Source of the DNA: Kumtagia sp963820075
Lineage (GTDB): Bacteria; Pseudomonadota; Alphaproteobacteria; Rhizobiales; Rhizobiaceae
Direction of reading: 5' to 3'
Assembly (NCBI GenBank): GCA_963820075.1
Contig: CAWFYS010000004.1
Location: 1-64,000, forward strand
DNA: 64,000 nt
Positions 31,349 to 40,764 of this stretch are shown one piece after another. The notes under the pieces are model-generated. The model made no database searches, was not told the DNA's origin, and was given only the letters and a program-made list of their open reading frames with translations. The first letter of the stretch is position 1, and each line of letters opens with the position of its first letter. Made by a program: the position numbers and the translations under genes.

Positions 31349-32968
31349 TTATCCGCCTGCCGGCGGGCTCCATTTCTCGGCGGTCCCGCCGCGCTTCAGC
31401 ACATAGAAATTGTCCGCATCAACGGGGTGCCAGCCGCCATCGGTGCCGTCCGGCCAGAGCACCCGCAGCTCGGCCCTGCCGGTGTCGCCGAGCCCGAAAT
31501 GCCACCAGCCGCTCTGGCCGCCGGCATGGCCGCCGCCTGACGTGATTTCCCGGCGCATCACCGACGCGCCGTCGCAGCGCACCTCCACCCAGGCGCCGAT
31601 GGCATCGCGGTTGGGCGCCGGCTGATCGAGCTTCACCTCGATCCAGCGGCCGGCATTGGCGCTGGTGTTGCGCCAGAGTTCTGCCTTCGTCCAGCGGTTG
31701 ACGACGACGAGATCGACCAGGCCGTCAAGGTTGAAATCGGCAAGCGCCGCGCCGCGCGCGATCGCCATGCTGGCGACGCCGGCCTTGTCGCCCGCCTCCT
31801 GGAACTTGCCGTCGGGCTGCTGCAGGAGGAGGTTGTTCGGGTCCTTGGCGGCGAAATCCGGCATTTCCGCCACATTGCCCTTGGCGATGAACAGATCGGC
31901 CAGCCCGTCATTGTTCACGTCCTCGAACTGCGTGTGCCAGGCGGTGGAGGGGTGCCAATCGCCGCCGGTATAGGGCCGGTGCGCGGTGGCGCCGCGAGCG
32001 AAGGCGATGTCGGCGTAGGAGGGCTTCGGCTTGCCTTCGGCCGGCACCGCCGCCAGCGTCTGCAACTTGTTGTCGGCCATGCTGGTGAGGAAATATTCCG
32101 GATAGCCGTCGCCGGTGAGATCATAGGAGGCGATGCCCATGCCCCAGATGCGCAGGTATTTCCAACCCTCTTCGGCGGTGTAGAGCGCCGGCGCCTTGCC
32201 GGGTTCGACATGCCACATCTGCTCCTGGCCGCCCTTGTAATATTCGCGGTCGTTGGATACGCGCAGCGACGGCGTGCCGGAGCGGTTCCAGTCGGTGAAC
32301 AGCATGGAGAGCGCGCAATGGCTCGGCTGCAGCGGCAGCGGCGCGGCGAAGCGGCGCCGGCCGGCTTCCATGGGCCGGTGCAGCCAGTTGTCCGTGCAGG
32401 AGCCCCAGGGCATGATATCCTGCGTGCGGTCGATATAGTTGCCGATGGCGAGCGTCGGCCAGTCGGCGCCGCGTTCCCAGGTGGCGGAGAACGCCGTCGA
32501 CCAGGCGTTGCCGCCGTCAAAGCCCCATGCCTCGTTGGCGCGCTCGAAGCGGCAGCTTCCGGTGCCGCGCATGGCGAGGTTCTCGCCGACCCGCAGCAGC
32601 ACCAGATCCATGATGCCGTCGCTGTCGATGTCGAGCGGATAGGCGCCGCTGACGGCATCGAACTCCAGCCCGCTCTTTTCGGCGGCGAACCTCAGAGGCC
32701 CGCCGCGCGTGCTGATGTTGCGATAGAATTTAGCCGGCTTCTCTCCGCCGGCAAGCAACAGGTCGGGATAGCCGTCGTCGTTGCAGTCGAAAGTGGCCGC
32801 GCCGCCGCCCACCATATACTCCCAGTCGCCGGCATAGATGCTGTCGATACCGGCAGTCTTCGTCTCTTCGCTGAAGGACGGGATGTCCACGGCCGAATCG
32901 GCGGCGCGGCACGGCGCGGCGGCGAAAGACAGCGCGGCCAGGGCAAGCCCGAAACATGCGACGCGCAT
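31349..32968 (-). CDS. exported FG-GAP/VCBS repeat protein with ASPIC/UnbV domain (CRTAC1-like)
   Basis: 539 residues with a signal peptide (LALAALSFAAAPCRAAD). Repeated FG-GAP-like Ca-binding turns are evident: FDCNDDGYPDLLLAGG, LDIDSDGIMDLVLL, DLTGDGYPEYFL, DVNNDGLADLFIAKGN and DFNLDGLVDLVVVN. The C-terminal 90 residues form an ASPIC/UnbV domain (NRDAIGAWVEVRCDG, GWWHFGLGDTGRAELRVLWPDG). It is probably a secreted or periplasmic beta-propeller. It begins 4 bp after the end of the haloperoxidase-like gene on the same strand, so the two form an operon. Confidence 0.88.
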   Translation of the reverse strand: MRVACFGLALAALSFAAAPCRAADSAVDIPSFSEETKTAGIDSIYAGDWEYMVGGGAATFDCNDDGYPDLLLAGGEKPAKFYRNISTRGGPLRFAAEKSGLEFDAVSGAYPLDIDSDGIMDLVLLRVGENLAMRGTGSCRFERANEAWGFDGGNAWSTAFSATWERGADWPTLAIGNYIDRTQDIMPWGSCTDNWLHRPMEAGRRRFAAPLPLQPSHCALSMLFTDWNRSGTPSLRVSNDREYYKGGQEQMWHVEPGKAPALYTAEEGWKYLRIWGMGIASYDLTGDGYPEYFLTSMADNKLQTLAAVPAEGKPKPSYADIAFARGATAHRPYTGGDWHPSTAWHTQFEDVNNDGLADLFIAKGNVAEMPDFAAKDPNNLLLQQPDGKFQEAGDKAGVASMAIARGAALADFNLDGLVDLVVVNRWTKAELWRNTSANAGRWIEVKLDQPAPNRDAIGAWVEVRCDGASVMRREITSGGGHAGGQSGWWHFGLGDTGRAELRVLWPDGTDGGWHPVDADNFYVLKRGGTAEKWSPPAGG

Positions 32969-32971
32969 CGT

Positions 32972-34279
32972 CTACCTCCGCGTCTTCAGCGCAACGACAT
33001 AGGCGCCGATGCACTTGCCCTGTTCGAGCCCGCGCGCGATGGCCGCGCGGAAATGGATGCCGCCATAGAGCCGCGAGATGCCGGCTTCCTCGGCCGCCGC
33101 CCAGAAGCTCGGATATTTGCGCGGGATCAGGCCGTCCGCCTCATGCGCGCGGTCCTCGAAGGCGTAGGCCTCGCCGAACAGGCCGGCCAGCACCACGGCC
33201 GCCGCGCCGGACTGCGTGCTGTGGCCCGAGGGGTATTCCGGGAAGGGCGGGGTAATCAGCAGCGTCTCCCATTTCTGGTCGATCAGCCTGCGTATGTAAG
33301 TGACCGGTCGCACCAGGTCGTATTTGTATTTGGCGTCCCAGCAGCCGATGAAGGCGTCGGCGAGTGCGACGCCGAGCCGTGCCAGCGTTTCGACGCTGCG
33401 GTCGAGGTCGGCCTGCTCGCGCTCCAGCACCTGCAGGGCGATCGAAATCCAGTGGCCGGGCGGGGTCGGCGACAGCATCGGGTCGTCCGACCAGAAGCGG
33501 GCGATGGCGCGCTGCTCCGGCGTGAGCGTGTTGACGGTTTCGTAGACCTCGATCGCCTCCTTGTAGAAGGCCGAGTTCGGGTCCTCGCTATAGTCGAGTG
33601 CCGCCGGCAGCGGGCAGGCCGCGCCGTTCGGCATGGCGAAGGTGCGGTTCCTGCCCCAGTCGGGAAGCAGCGGGAATTGCTGCTGGGCGATGGTGCTGGT
33701 CGGCACCCAATGCGCCGGGCCGGGCGTGAGAGCGTATTCGAGCGGGAAGCCCATATTCTCGACGACGGCGCCGCCGTCGCCCTGCGACCAGGCGAGGATG
33801 TGCCCGCTGACCGCCTCGCCATAGGCCTCGCTCAGCGCGACCACATCCTGCGGCAGCCCGGCCGCGACTTCCCGCTGCATCTTCTTGGCCATGGCGGCGA
33901 GCGCGCGCTGGCCGGTCGGCCCGGTATGGGTGAAGAGATTGCGTGCGGCATGGGCCATGGCGGCGTTGATGATCACGGCGTCGTCATAGGCCTTGCCGGC
34001 AGCGCGCGGCGGCAGCGGTGTGAGGTCGTGCAGCTGCCCGGCAAGCGATTGCAGGTCCGGCGATCCGCTCGCCGTCGCCTCGTATGCCGCGATGCCGAGA
34101 TAGGCGAAAGCGCGGCTGGCGACCGGCGGCGAATAGGTGGGCGTATGCCGCACCAGTTCGAGCACCAGCCCGTACCATTTCAGGAGTGCTTCCTGGGCGC
34201 CGGGCCGCTCGGCGGCGGCGACGGGCGCTGATACAAGCGCAAACAGGATTGCCGCGCCGAACGCGGCCTTTTGCAGCAT
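32972..34279 (-). CDS. vanadium-dependent haloperoxidase/PAP2-like exported protein
   Basis: 435 residues from the ATG at 34279; GTG at 34288 is an alternative start. It has a signal peptide (AAFGAAILFALVSAPVAAAE). The three conserved PAP2/vanadium-haloperoxidase segments are present: KYKYDLVRPVTY, PEYPSGHSTQSGAAA and SRLYGGIHFRAAIARGLEQG, which supply Lys, Arg, the Ser-Gly-His and the second His/Arg ligands. It could oxidise halides with peroxide or act as an acid phosphatase; sequence alone does not decide. Upstream partner of the ASPIC/UnbV gene. Confidence 0.85.
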   Translation of the reverse strand: MLQKAAFGAAILFALVSAPVAAAERPGAQEALLKWYGLVLELVRHTPTYSPPVASRAFAYLGIAAYEATASGSPDLQSLAGQLHDLTPLPPRAAGKAYDDAVIINAAMAHAARNLFTHTGPTGQRALAAMAKKMQREVAAGLPQDVVALSEAYGEAVSGHILAWSQGDGGAVVENMGFPLEYALTPGPAHWVPTSTIAQQQFPLLPDWGRNRTFAMPNGAACPLPAALDYSEDPNSAFYKEAIEVYETVNTLTPEQRAIARFWSDDPMLSPTPPGHWISIALQVLEREQADLDRSVETLARLGVALADAFIGCWDAKYKYDLVRPVTYIRRLIDQKWETLLITPPFPEYPSGHSTQSGAAAVVLAGLFGEAYAFEDRAHEADGLIPRKYPSFWAAAEEAGISRLYGGIHFRAAIARGLEQGKCIGAYVVALKTRR

Positions 34280-34470
34280 GCTTATCACGTGAGTTCCCAA
34301 GCTGTGACCCTTGTCAGCAAATACAATGACGGGGACGCCGGCAAGAGGCCGACACGGTAAATGAGATAGGAGATCCGTCCGTCTGAAGCTTGAGCGCTCG
34401 TCAAAACCGCAGCCGTAGCCGCCGTCCATGGCGACGGCGAACTGCGGGCTCAGAAGCCGCCAAAGCCGCA

Positions 34471-34731
34471 TCAGGCGGCGGCACCCCAGGCGATCTTTCC
34501 GAGAATGGTTTCAATGAGGCGCGCGCCCGCCTCGGTCTGCGCGACCGTCAGCGGCGTTTCGCCGCCCAGTTCGGCCAGTTCCTTGCGCAGCCAGCGGTTT
34601 GCCTTGCCGGCGTCGCCAAAGGTCTCTTCCGCCAGCGACTGGGTGCGCACAAGCCGCACCGCCCGGTCGGATTCCTCGGCTGTCAAAGGTTGGTTCCGCT
34701 CGGCGCGATGCCGCGACTGTTCGATTTGCAT
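34471..34731 (-). CDS. orphan Xre/MbcA/ParS-type antitoxin C-terminal domain protein
   Basis: 86 residues. ESDRAVRLVRTQSLAEETFGDAGKANRWLRKELAELGGETPLTVAQTEAGARLIETILGKI (shown in part) fits the DUF2384 toxin-binding domain of Xre/MbcA/ParS antitoxins. The usual N-terminal helix-turn-helix is missing, and no RES or other toxin gene is adjacent. Its ATG overlaps the stop of the upstream DUF1737-like gene (TGATG), indicating translational coupling. It may be a minimal antitoxin-derived regulator. Confidence 0.72.
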   Translation of the reverse strand: MQIEQSRHRAERNQPLTAEESDRAVRLVRTQSLAEETFGDAGKANRWLRKELAELGGETPLTVAQTEAGARLIETILGKIAWGAAA

Positions 34732-34937
34732 CAAAAATCGCCGAGCTTCATCGAACGGTCGTACGCCTGGCCGTCGACGTCCTTCACCACGGCCTGGCCG
34801 CACATCATGGTTTTGGTGTCGGCGTTGAAGGAAAAGGTGGGCGAGCCGAACAGGTGCCAGCCCTTGTCCAGCGCTGCCGTCACCTTGTGGCAGAAGGTCG
34901 AATCATCCGGTCCGGTCAGGAAGCGATAGAGCTTCAT
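34731..34937 (-). CDS. DUF1737-like small protein
   Basis: 68 residues, MKLYRFLTGPDDSTFCHKVTAAL to SMKLGDF, matching the DUF1737 pattern (YRxLTGPDDxxFCHxVTxALxxGW). No catalytic motif. A GGAGGA Shine-Dalgarno precedes the ATG. It is coupled to the following antitoxin-like gene by a one-base stop/start overlap. Function unknown. Confidence 0.75.
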   Translation of the reverse strand: MKLYRFLTGPDDSTFCHKVTAALDKGWHLFGSPTFSFNADTKTMMCGQAVVKDVDGQAYDRSMKLGDF

Positions 34938-34965
34938 TGTCTCCTCCGATCAGCGAATTGACGGC

Positions 34966-35844
34966 TCATCTATGCGAGGCCGCCCGCGCCAGGAGCCGCT
35001 CCGCCTGGGCGAGATGGAGCCGCTCGACCATGCGGCCGTCGAGCACGATCACGCCCTTGCCTTCATTCTCGGGAAGCGCGAAGGCATCGACGATCCGCCT
35101 GGCATCCGCTATCGCCGTGTCGGACGGCGAGAATGCCGCGTTGGCCGGGCCGATCTGGCTCGGATGGATCAGCGTCTTGCCGTCGAAGCCCATCGCCGCG
35201 GCGTCGGCGCATTCGCGCTTGAAGGCATCCAGCGCGCGAAAATCATTCATGACGCCATCCAGCGCGACAAGTCCGCCGGCGCGCGCGGCAAGCACGATCT
35301 GCATCAGCCAGGGCATGAGGTAGCGGCGGTCGGGCGTGGCGAGCACGCCGGTGTCCTTGACCAGATCGTTGGTGCCGGCGATCAGGCCGGCCAGCCGCGA
35401 CGCCCGATCGCGCCCCAGCTCGGCGATCGGGCCGAGATTGAGCAGCGTGCGCGGCGTCTCGACCATCGCCCAGAGTTTGACGCGATCCGCGACGGATTCG
35501 TCGTCAAGCGCATCTCCGGCTTCAAGAATGACGCGCGGCGTGTCGACCTTGGGCAGGAGGATGCCATCGGGCTCCAGCGACCGGACAAAGGCGAAATCCT
35601 CCGCGCCCCACTCGCTCGACAGTGGGTTGACGCGCACGATCGCGGTGGCGGAGAGTTGGGCGCGCGATTCGAACCAGTCCTTGAGATTGGCGCGCGCGGC
35701 CGCTTTCTCGCCCGGCGCCACGGCATCCTCAAGGTCGAGTATGACAGCGTCGCAGGACAGCGTTGCCAGCTTCGCCAGCGCCTTCGGATTGGAAGCCGGG
35801 ACGTAGAGAACCGAACGGAACGGTTTTTCGGCTGGCGTGCGCAT
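34966..35844 (-). CDS. CitE-like CoA ester lyase (HpcH/HpaI family)
   Basis: 292 residues. RSVLYVPASNPKALAKL at the N-terminus and AVILDLEDAVAPGEK (metal-binding acidic pair) define the CitE/malyl-CoA lyase fold. Further family segments are VRVNPLSSEWGAEDF, GILLPKVD, WAMVETPRTLLNL, AGTNDLVKDTG and FDGKTLIHPSQIGPAN. It would cleave a malyl-CoA, methylmalyl-CoA or citramalyl-CoA type ester, but no citDF partners are present, so the substrate is open. Confidence 0.85.
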   Translation of the reverse strand: MRTPAEKPFRSVLYVPASNPKALAKLATLSCDAVILDLEDAVAPGEKAAARANLKDWFESRAQLSATAIVRVNPLSSEWGAEDFAFVRSLEPDGILLPKVDTPRVILEAGDALDDESVADRVKLWAMVETPRTLLNLGPIAELGRDRASRLAGLIAGTNDLVKDTGVLATPDRRYLMPWLMQIVLAARAGGLVALDGVMNDFRALDAFKRECADAAAMGFDGKTLIHPSQIGPANAAFSPSDTAIADARRIVDAFALPENEGKGVIVLDGRMVERLHLAQAERLLARAASHR

Positions 35845-35942
35845 GGAGCCTACTTGCCCCGCCCGGCGCGCCCTTGCAAGAGCTTGCCTTATTCCGCCGT
35901 TGCTGTTTGGTTGCGCGTATCTGAACCCGGACGGCAGGCATC

Positions 35943-37113
35943 ATGGCACGGTACGATATCGTCATCATCGGCGGCGCGATCGTCGGCAGTTCGATCGCCT
36001 GGTATCTGCGCGAGGAAGGCTTTACCGGGACGATCGCGCTGGTCGAGCGCGATCCGCAATTCACCTTGTCCGCCACGACCTTGTCCATGGCCTCCATCCG
36101 CCAGCAATTCTCGATTCCCGAAAACATCCGCCTGTCGCAATTCACGCTCGACCTGTTCCGCCGGCTGAAAGAAGTGTTCGGCGAAGACGCCGACATAGGC
36201 TTCCGCGAAAAGGGCTATCTGATCCTTGCCAGCGAAGAAGGTCTGCCGGTGCTCAAGGCCAATCACGCGGTCGAGATGGCCGAGGGTTCCGACATCGTGC
36301 TGGAGGAGCCCGAGGCGCTGCGCCGCCGTTTCGCCTGGCTGTCGACGGAGGGCATTTCGCTCGGCGCCTTCGGCCGCTCCGGCGAAGGCTGGTTCGACGC
36401 CCATGCCCTGCTGATGTTGTTCCGTAAGGCGTTACGAACCAAAGGCGTCGATTTCGTCAGCGCCTCGGTAAGCGGGATCGAGCGCGACGGCCAGCGCGTG
36501 ACCGGCGTGAATCTCGACAATGGCGAGCGGCTGGAGGCGGGCATCGTCATCAACGCCGCCGGCCCCGAATGCCGGCAAGGTGGCGGCGCTCGCCGGCATT
36601 AAGCTTCCGGTCGAGCCGCGCAAGCGCAGCGTCTTCGTCTTCGAGGCGCGGGACCGGTTCGACGACATGCCGCTGCTGGTTGACCCGTCCGGCATCTATG
36701 TCCGGCCCGAAGGCTCGGTCTACCTCACCGGCGGGGCCGAGCCGGAGGCAACCGACGGCCCCGCCGATCCGGCGGATTTCGATCCGGACTGGCCGCTGTT
36801 CGAGGATGTGATCTGGCCGGTGCTCGCCACCCGCATTCCCGCCTTCGAGGCAATCAAGCCGACGCGCGCCTGGGCCGGCCACTATGATTACAACACGCTC
36901 GACCAGAACGCCGTGATCGGCCCGCATCCGGACATTGCGAACTTCCTGTTCGCCAACGGCTTTTCCGGCCACGGGCTGCAACAGGCCCCGGCGGTCGGCA
37001 AGGCGCTGGCCGAACTGGTGGTGCATGGCGCCTATCGGACGGTCGACTGCACGCCGTTCGGCTACGAGCGGATCGCGGCGGGAAGGGCGTTTCGCGAACT
37101 CAACGTCATTTGA
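35943..37113 (+). CDS. FAD-dependent oxidoreductase (DAO/FOXRED1-like), one frame disruption
   Basis: About 389 residues after removing one base near 36567. The N-terminus DIVIIGGAIVGSSIAWYL is the FAD dinucleotide-binding motif. The C-terminus FLFANGFSGHGLQQAPAVGKALAELV is the conserved DAO end that contacts the flavin. It is probably an amine or amino-acid oxidoreductase in the DadA/sarcosine-oxidase group; substrate unknown. It converges on the methyltransferase gene and overlaps its 3' end by 8 bp. Confidence 0.85.
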
Positions 37114-37771
37114 GAAAGCGCCAGACGGTCGTGCGCTTGACTTCGGAATCTTCCAGCGCGCGGGTGACCGGGACTTCGTAGACGGCAAGCCGTTCCAGCC
37201 GCGTCTTCGGCAGATAGGCGCGGCCCGGATCGCCGACGATGACGGCGGCGCCGCGCTCGGCAAGCGCGCAAAACCAGGGTTCGAGGCGGTCGGCAAAGGC
37301 GCGTTCATAGAAGACGTCGCCGGCGAGCACGACCTCCCAGCCCTCGTCATCCCCCACGAGGTCGTCCCCCCGAAACGCGATCCCAACGGCATTGGCGTCC
37401 GCGTTCAGCCTCACGGCGGTTCGCGAGAACGGATCGATGTCGGCGGCGGTCACATGCGCCGCGCCCGCCTTCACGGCGGCGATCGCGACCAGGCCGGAGC
37501 CGGTGGCGAAATCGAGAATCTTCCGGCCATTCACGGCGTCCGGATTGTCGAGGACGTAGCGTGCCAGTCCCTGGCCGCCCGCCCAGGCGAAGGCCCAGTA
37601 AGGCGGCGGCAGGCCGATTGCCTGAAGCTCCGCCTCGGTGCGGTGCCACAAATCATGCGCCTCGTCCGCGAGGTGGAGCCGGATTTCCGGCACATGGGGC
37701 GGCGCCATCAGGTTCGTATTGGCCAGAATGAAAGGGCTTTTGTCCGCGAGAGGCGGCTGCGGTTCGGTCAC
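37106..37771 (-). CDS. class I SAM methyltransferase, ETFB lysine methyltransferase-like
   Basis: 221 residues from a GTG at 37771. ILDFATGSGLVAIAAVKAGA is the SAM-binding motif I, with AADIDPF as motif II. GDVFYERAFADRLEPW resembles the DxxY/F catalytic segment of the METTL20/ETFBKMT protein-lysine methyltransferases, which also have the PYWAFAWAGGQGLARY segment seen here. The GTG start overlaps the stop of the EVE gene as GTGA, so the two are translationally coupled. Target protein ETF-beta is inferred from family only. Confidence 0.8.
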   Translation of the reverse strand: MTEPQPPLADKSPFILANTNLMAPPHVPEIRLHLADEAHDLWHRTEAELQAIGLPPPYWAFAWAGGQGLARYVLDNPDAVNGRKILDFATGSGLVAIAAVKAGAAHVTAADIDPFSRTAVRLNADANAVGIAFRGDDLVGDDEGWEVVLAGDVFYERAFADRLEPWFCALAERGAAVIVGDPGRAYLPKTRLERLAVYEVPVTRALEDSEVKRTTVWRFLK

Positions 37772-38193
37772 GGCGCCGGGTCGACCCCACCCAGGCGGCA
37801 GATCTCGTGCCATTCCTCCGGCTGAACGGGCTGCACCGACAGCCGCGAATTGTTGACCAGCACCATCTTTTCGAGCTTCGGATTGGTCTTGCAATCGTCC
37901 AGCGTCACCGGTTTCGGCACGTCCTTGACCGCCCGGATGTCGACGCATTCCCAGCGCGGATCGTCGGTCGTGCTGTCAGGGTGCGCGAGTTTGCAGACCT
38001 CGGCGATGCCGACGACCGCCAGGCCCTCATTGGAATGGTAGAAGAAACCGAGGTCGCCGATCTGCATGGCGCGCATATTGTTGCGCGCCTGATAGTTGCG
38101 GATGCCATCCCACTCGGTGCCGTCCGCGCCTTTCGCCTTCAGCATGTCCCAGGAGAATTTGTGGGGCTCGGATTTGAAAAGCCAGTATTGCAC
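37768..38193 (-). CDS. EVE domain protein
   Basis: 141 residues from a GTG at 38193 (QYWLFKSEPHKFSWDML). Family features are WDGIRNYQARNNMRAMQIGDLGFFYHSNEG and PVQPEEWHEIC at the end. EVE is a PUA-like fold that recognises modified bases in DNA or RNA. It is normal length for the stand-alone form. It ends in a four-base GTGA overlap with the methyltransferase gene. Confidence 0.9.
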   Translation of the reverse strand: MQYWLFKSEPHKFSWDMLKAKGADGTEWDGIRNYQARNNMRAMQIGDLGFFYHSNEGLAVVGIAEVCKLAHPDSTTDDPRWECVDIRAVKDVPKPVTLDDCKTNPKLEKMVLVNNSRLSVQPVQPEEWHEICRLGGVDPAP

Positions 38194-38225
38194 GGCGCTT
38201 TCCTCGCTATTGGCGGACGGCGTTC

Positions 38226-38519
38226 TTATGCCGCCGGATTGTTGAACACCCAGTTCCAAGGCTGGATCTGGACCGATTCGAACAGGCCGGCCTGCGCAAA
38301 GGGATCATTGGTCGCCATGGCCTGCGCGGCTGCCAGGTCGGCCGCCTCGACCGCCACAAGGCTGCCGCAAGGCTTTCCGGCCGCATCAAGGAAGGGCCCG
38401 GCGAATTTCAGCCTGCCGGCGGCGTTGAGTTCGTCGAGGTATGCGACATGGGCGGGACGATTATCCAGCCTGACCTGGAGATGATCGGCCTTGTCCTTGC
38501 ACGTGAACACAAAAATCAT
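38226..38519 (-). CDS. YciI-like protein
   Basis: 97 residues, MIFVFTCKDKADHLQVRLDN onward, with the YciI core RPAHVAYLDELNAAGRLKFAGPFLD and the NDPFAQAGLFESVQIQPWNWV end. The conserved His (HVAYL) and Asp (NDPF) of this ferredoxin-like family are present. Enzymatic role unproven. It lies 20 bp downstream of gpsA on the same strand; gpsA-YciI-EVE is a recurring rhizobial order. Confidence 0.87.
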   Translation of the reverse strand: MIFVFTCKDKADHLQVRLDNRPAHVAYLDELNAAGRLKFAGPFLDAAGKPCGSLVAVEAADLAAAQAMATNDPFAQAGLFESVQIQPWNWVFNNPAA

Positions 38520-38539
38520 TGCGGGCTGCTCCCTTCGTT

Positions 38540-39519
38540 TCAATCGGCTTCCGCCTTCAGCGGCCTCGACATCAGGCTTTCCACCGCCTCGGCGATCGTC
38601 AGCCTGCCATCCAGAATCATGGCGGTCGCAGCGATGATGGGCGCTTCGACGCCCTTTTCCTTGGCGATGCGCACCGCGATGGCCGCCGTCGCGACCCCTT
38701 CCGCCAGCGGCCTGTTGGCGAGCGGCTCGCCGCGCCCCAGCGCCAGGCCGTAGGCGAAGTTGCGCGACTGGGCGGAGGCGCAGGTGAGCACCAGGTCGCC
38801 GAGGCCGGACAGGCCCATCAGCGTTTCCGGCAGGGCGCCGTAGGCCGCGCCGATGCGCCTCAGTTCCACGAAACCGCGCGTCACCAGCGCCGCCTGCGCG
38901 CTGGCGCCGAGGCCGGCTCCGAGCGCGGCGCCCGAGGCGATCGCCAGCACATTCTTCAGCGCCCCGCCAATCTCGACGCCGACCTGGTCGCCGGTCGAAT
39001 AGCAGCGGAAGGCGCGCGTCGACAACAGCGCCGCAAGGTCGGCCGCCATGGTCTCGTCGGGAGCGGCGACGACCACCGCCGTCGGCATGCCGCGCGCCAC
39101 ATCGGTGGCAAAGCTCGGGCCGGACAGCGTGGCGGCGGGATTGTCCGGGCAGGCTTCCGCGGCGATGCCGGAAAGCAGCCTGCCGGTGTCGCGCTCGATG
39201 CCCTTGGCGCAGAGCACCAGCGGCACGCCCGGCCGGCAGATGCGGCGGGGCCTGCGACAGCACCTGACGCAGCGACTGCGCCGGAACGACGACGAGCACG
39301 GCGTCGGCGCCCGCGAGCGCCGGCGGCGATATCCGTCGTCGCTTCTATGCCGGCCTCGAAGGCGATATCCGGAAGGTAGCGCGGGTTGCTTCCCGCCGTT
39401 ATGGCTCGCACAGCCTCCGGCTCGCGCGCCCACAGCCGGACGGCGTGCCCGGCGCGCATCGCGGTGAGGGCCAGCGCGGTTCCCCAGGCGCCTCCGCCAA
39501 GCACGCTGACCCGCTTCAT
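38540..39519 (-). CDS. gpsA: glycerol-3-phosphate dehydrogenase [NAD(P)+], two frame disruptions
   Basis: The N-terminus MKRVSVLGGGAWGTALALTA is the dinucleotide-binding motif. Later pieces include VLVVVPAQSLR, VLCAKGIERDTG, LSGPSFATDVARGMPTA, the catalytic Lys in GALKNVLAIASG, and GLSGLGDLVLTCAS. Two extra Gs in the coding strand, near 39323 and 39235, divide these between three frames. Corrected length is about 326 residues, as expected. The enzyme makes glycerol 3-phosphate for phospholipids. The ATG overlaps the tsaD stop by four bases. Confidence 0.9.
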
Positions 39520-40611
39520 GCCTTGGCACCCCTGCGGCCGGAGCCGACGACCGGCGCCGAAACGCTGTCGAGCGGCCAGCGCGAGCGCGGCACGAAATCC
39601 ATGCCGTCCGTTTCCGCCAGCCCGGCGCGCAGGCGCTCGATGCCGGCCCAGGCGATCATCGCCGCATTGTCGGTGCACAGCGCCAGCGGCGGCGCGACGA
39701 AGCCGAAGCCGCGTTCGGCGCACAGCGCCTCCAGGGTCGCCCGCACGAGCCGGTTGGCGGCCACGCCTCCGGCAACCACCAGCGTCGGCCGGGAGGCATC
39801 GGGATACTCGGCCTTGAAGCGTGCCAGGGAACGCGACACGCGGTCCTGCAGCGCGTCGGTTACCGCCGCCTGGAAGGAGGCACAGATGTCGGCGACATCG
39901 CGGTCGGTCAGCGGCGCGATGGCCGTAGCGGCCTGCCGCACCGCCGTCTTCAGGCCCGAGAACGAAAAATCCGGCCGTGCCTCGCCCTTCATCGGGCGCG
40001 GGAAGGCAAAGCGGGCGGGGTCGCCGTCTTGTGCCGCCTTCTCGACATTCGGACCGCCGGGATAGGGCAGGCCGAGCATCTTCGCCGTCTTGTCGAAAGC
40101 CTCGCCCAGCGCGTCGTCGATCGTGGTTGCCCAGCGCTGATAGTCGCCGACGCCGCGCACCAGCACGATCTGCGTGTGGCCGCCGGAGACCAGCAGCAGC
40201 AGATAGGGGAAGGCCAGGCCATCGGTGAGGCGCGGCGTCAGCGCGTGGCCTTCCAGATGGTTGATGGCCAGCAGCGGCTTGCCCGCCGCCGCCGCGATCG
40301 CCTTCGCCGTCATCAGCCCGACGATCAGCCCGCCGACCAGGCCGGGACCGGCCGTTGCCGCAATCGCATCGACTTCCGACAGCTTCGTGCGCGCATCGGA
40401 TAAGTGCCGCCTCGATCAGCCCGTCCAGCGCCTCGACATGGGCGCGCGCCGCGATCTCCGGCACCACGCCGCCGAAGGCCGCATGCTCCTCGATCTGGCT
40501 GAGCACCACATTGGAAAGGATTTGCGGCCGGCCGTCATGGCCAAGCGCCACGACGCTTGCGGCGGTCTCGTCGCAACTGGTCTCTATGCCCAGAACGCGG
40601 ATCGTCGCCAA
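39516..40611 (-). CDS. tsaD: tRNA N6-threonylcarbamoyladenosine synthase component TsaD, one frame disruption
   Basis: LGIETSCDETAASVV at the N-terminus, the metal ligands in ARAHVEAL and NHLEGHAL, SGGHTQIVLV, and GGVAANRLVRATL identify TsaD (Kae1/YgjD). It transfers the threonylcarbamoyl group to A37 of ANN-decoding tRNAs. One extra base near 40404 splits the first 72 residues from the rest. Corrected length is about 364 residues. It is divergent from hemC and overlaps gpsA by four bases. Confidence 0.93.
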
Positions 40612-40764
40612 GGTCTGACCTCTATCCTCCGGGGCTCCGAACTCGAACTAACAACCCGTACTCACTGCGTGCCCTAAGATGCTCCACGATTGTCCGGCAG
40701 GCGTTTCCCCGTTAGGAGAGGCCCGGCCGGGCATGTTCGCCGGGCTGCCTATCATGGACCGGGC

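Noticed and set aside
34471..34937. A complete RES-Xre toxin-antitoxin pair
   Set aside because: The partner is DUF1737-like, not a RES toxin, and the antitoxin-like protein lacks its helix-turn-helix.
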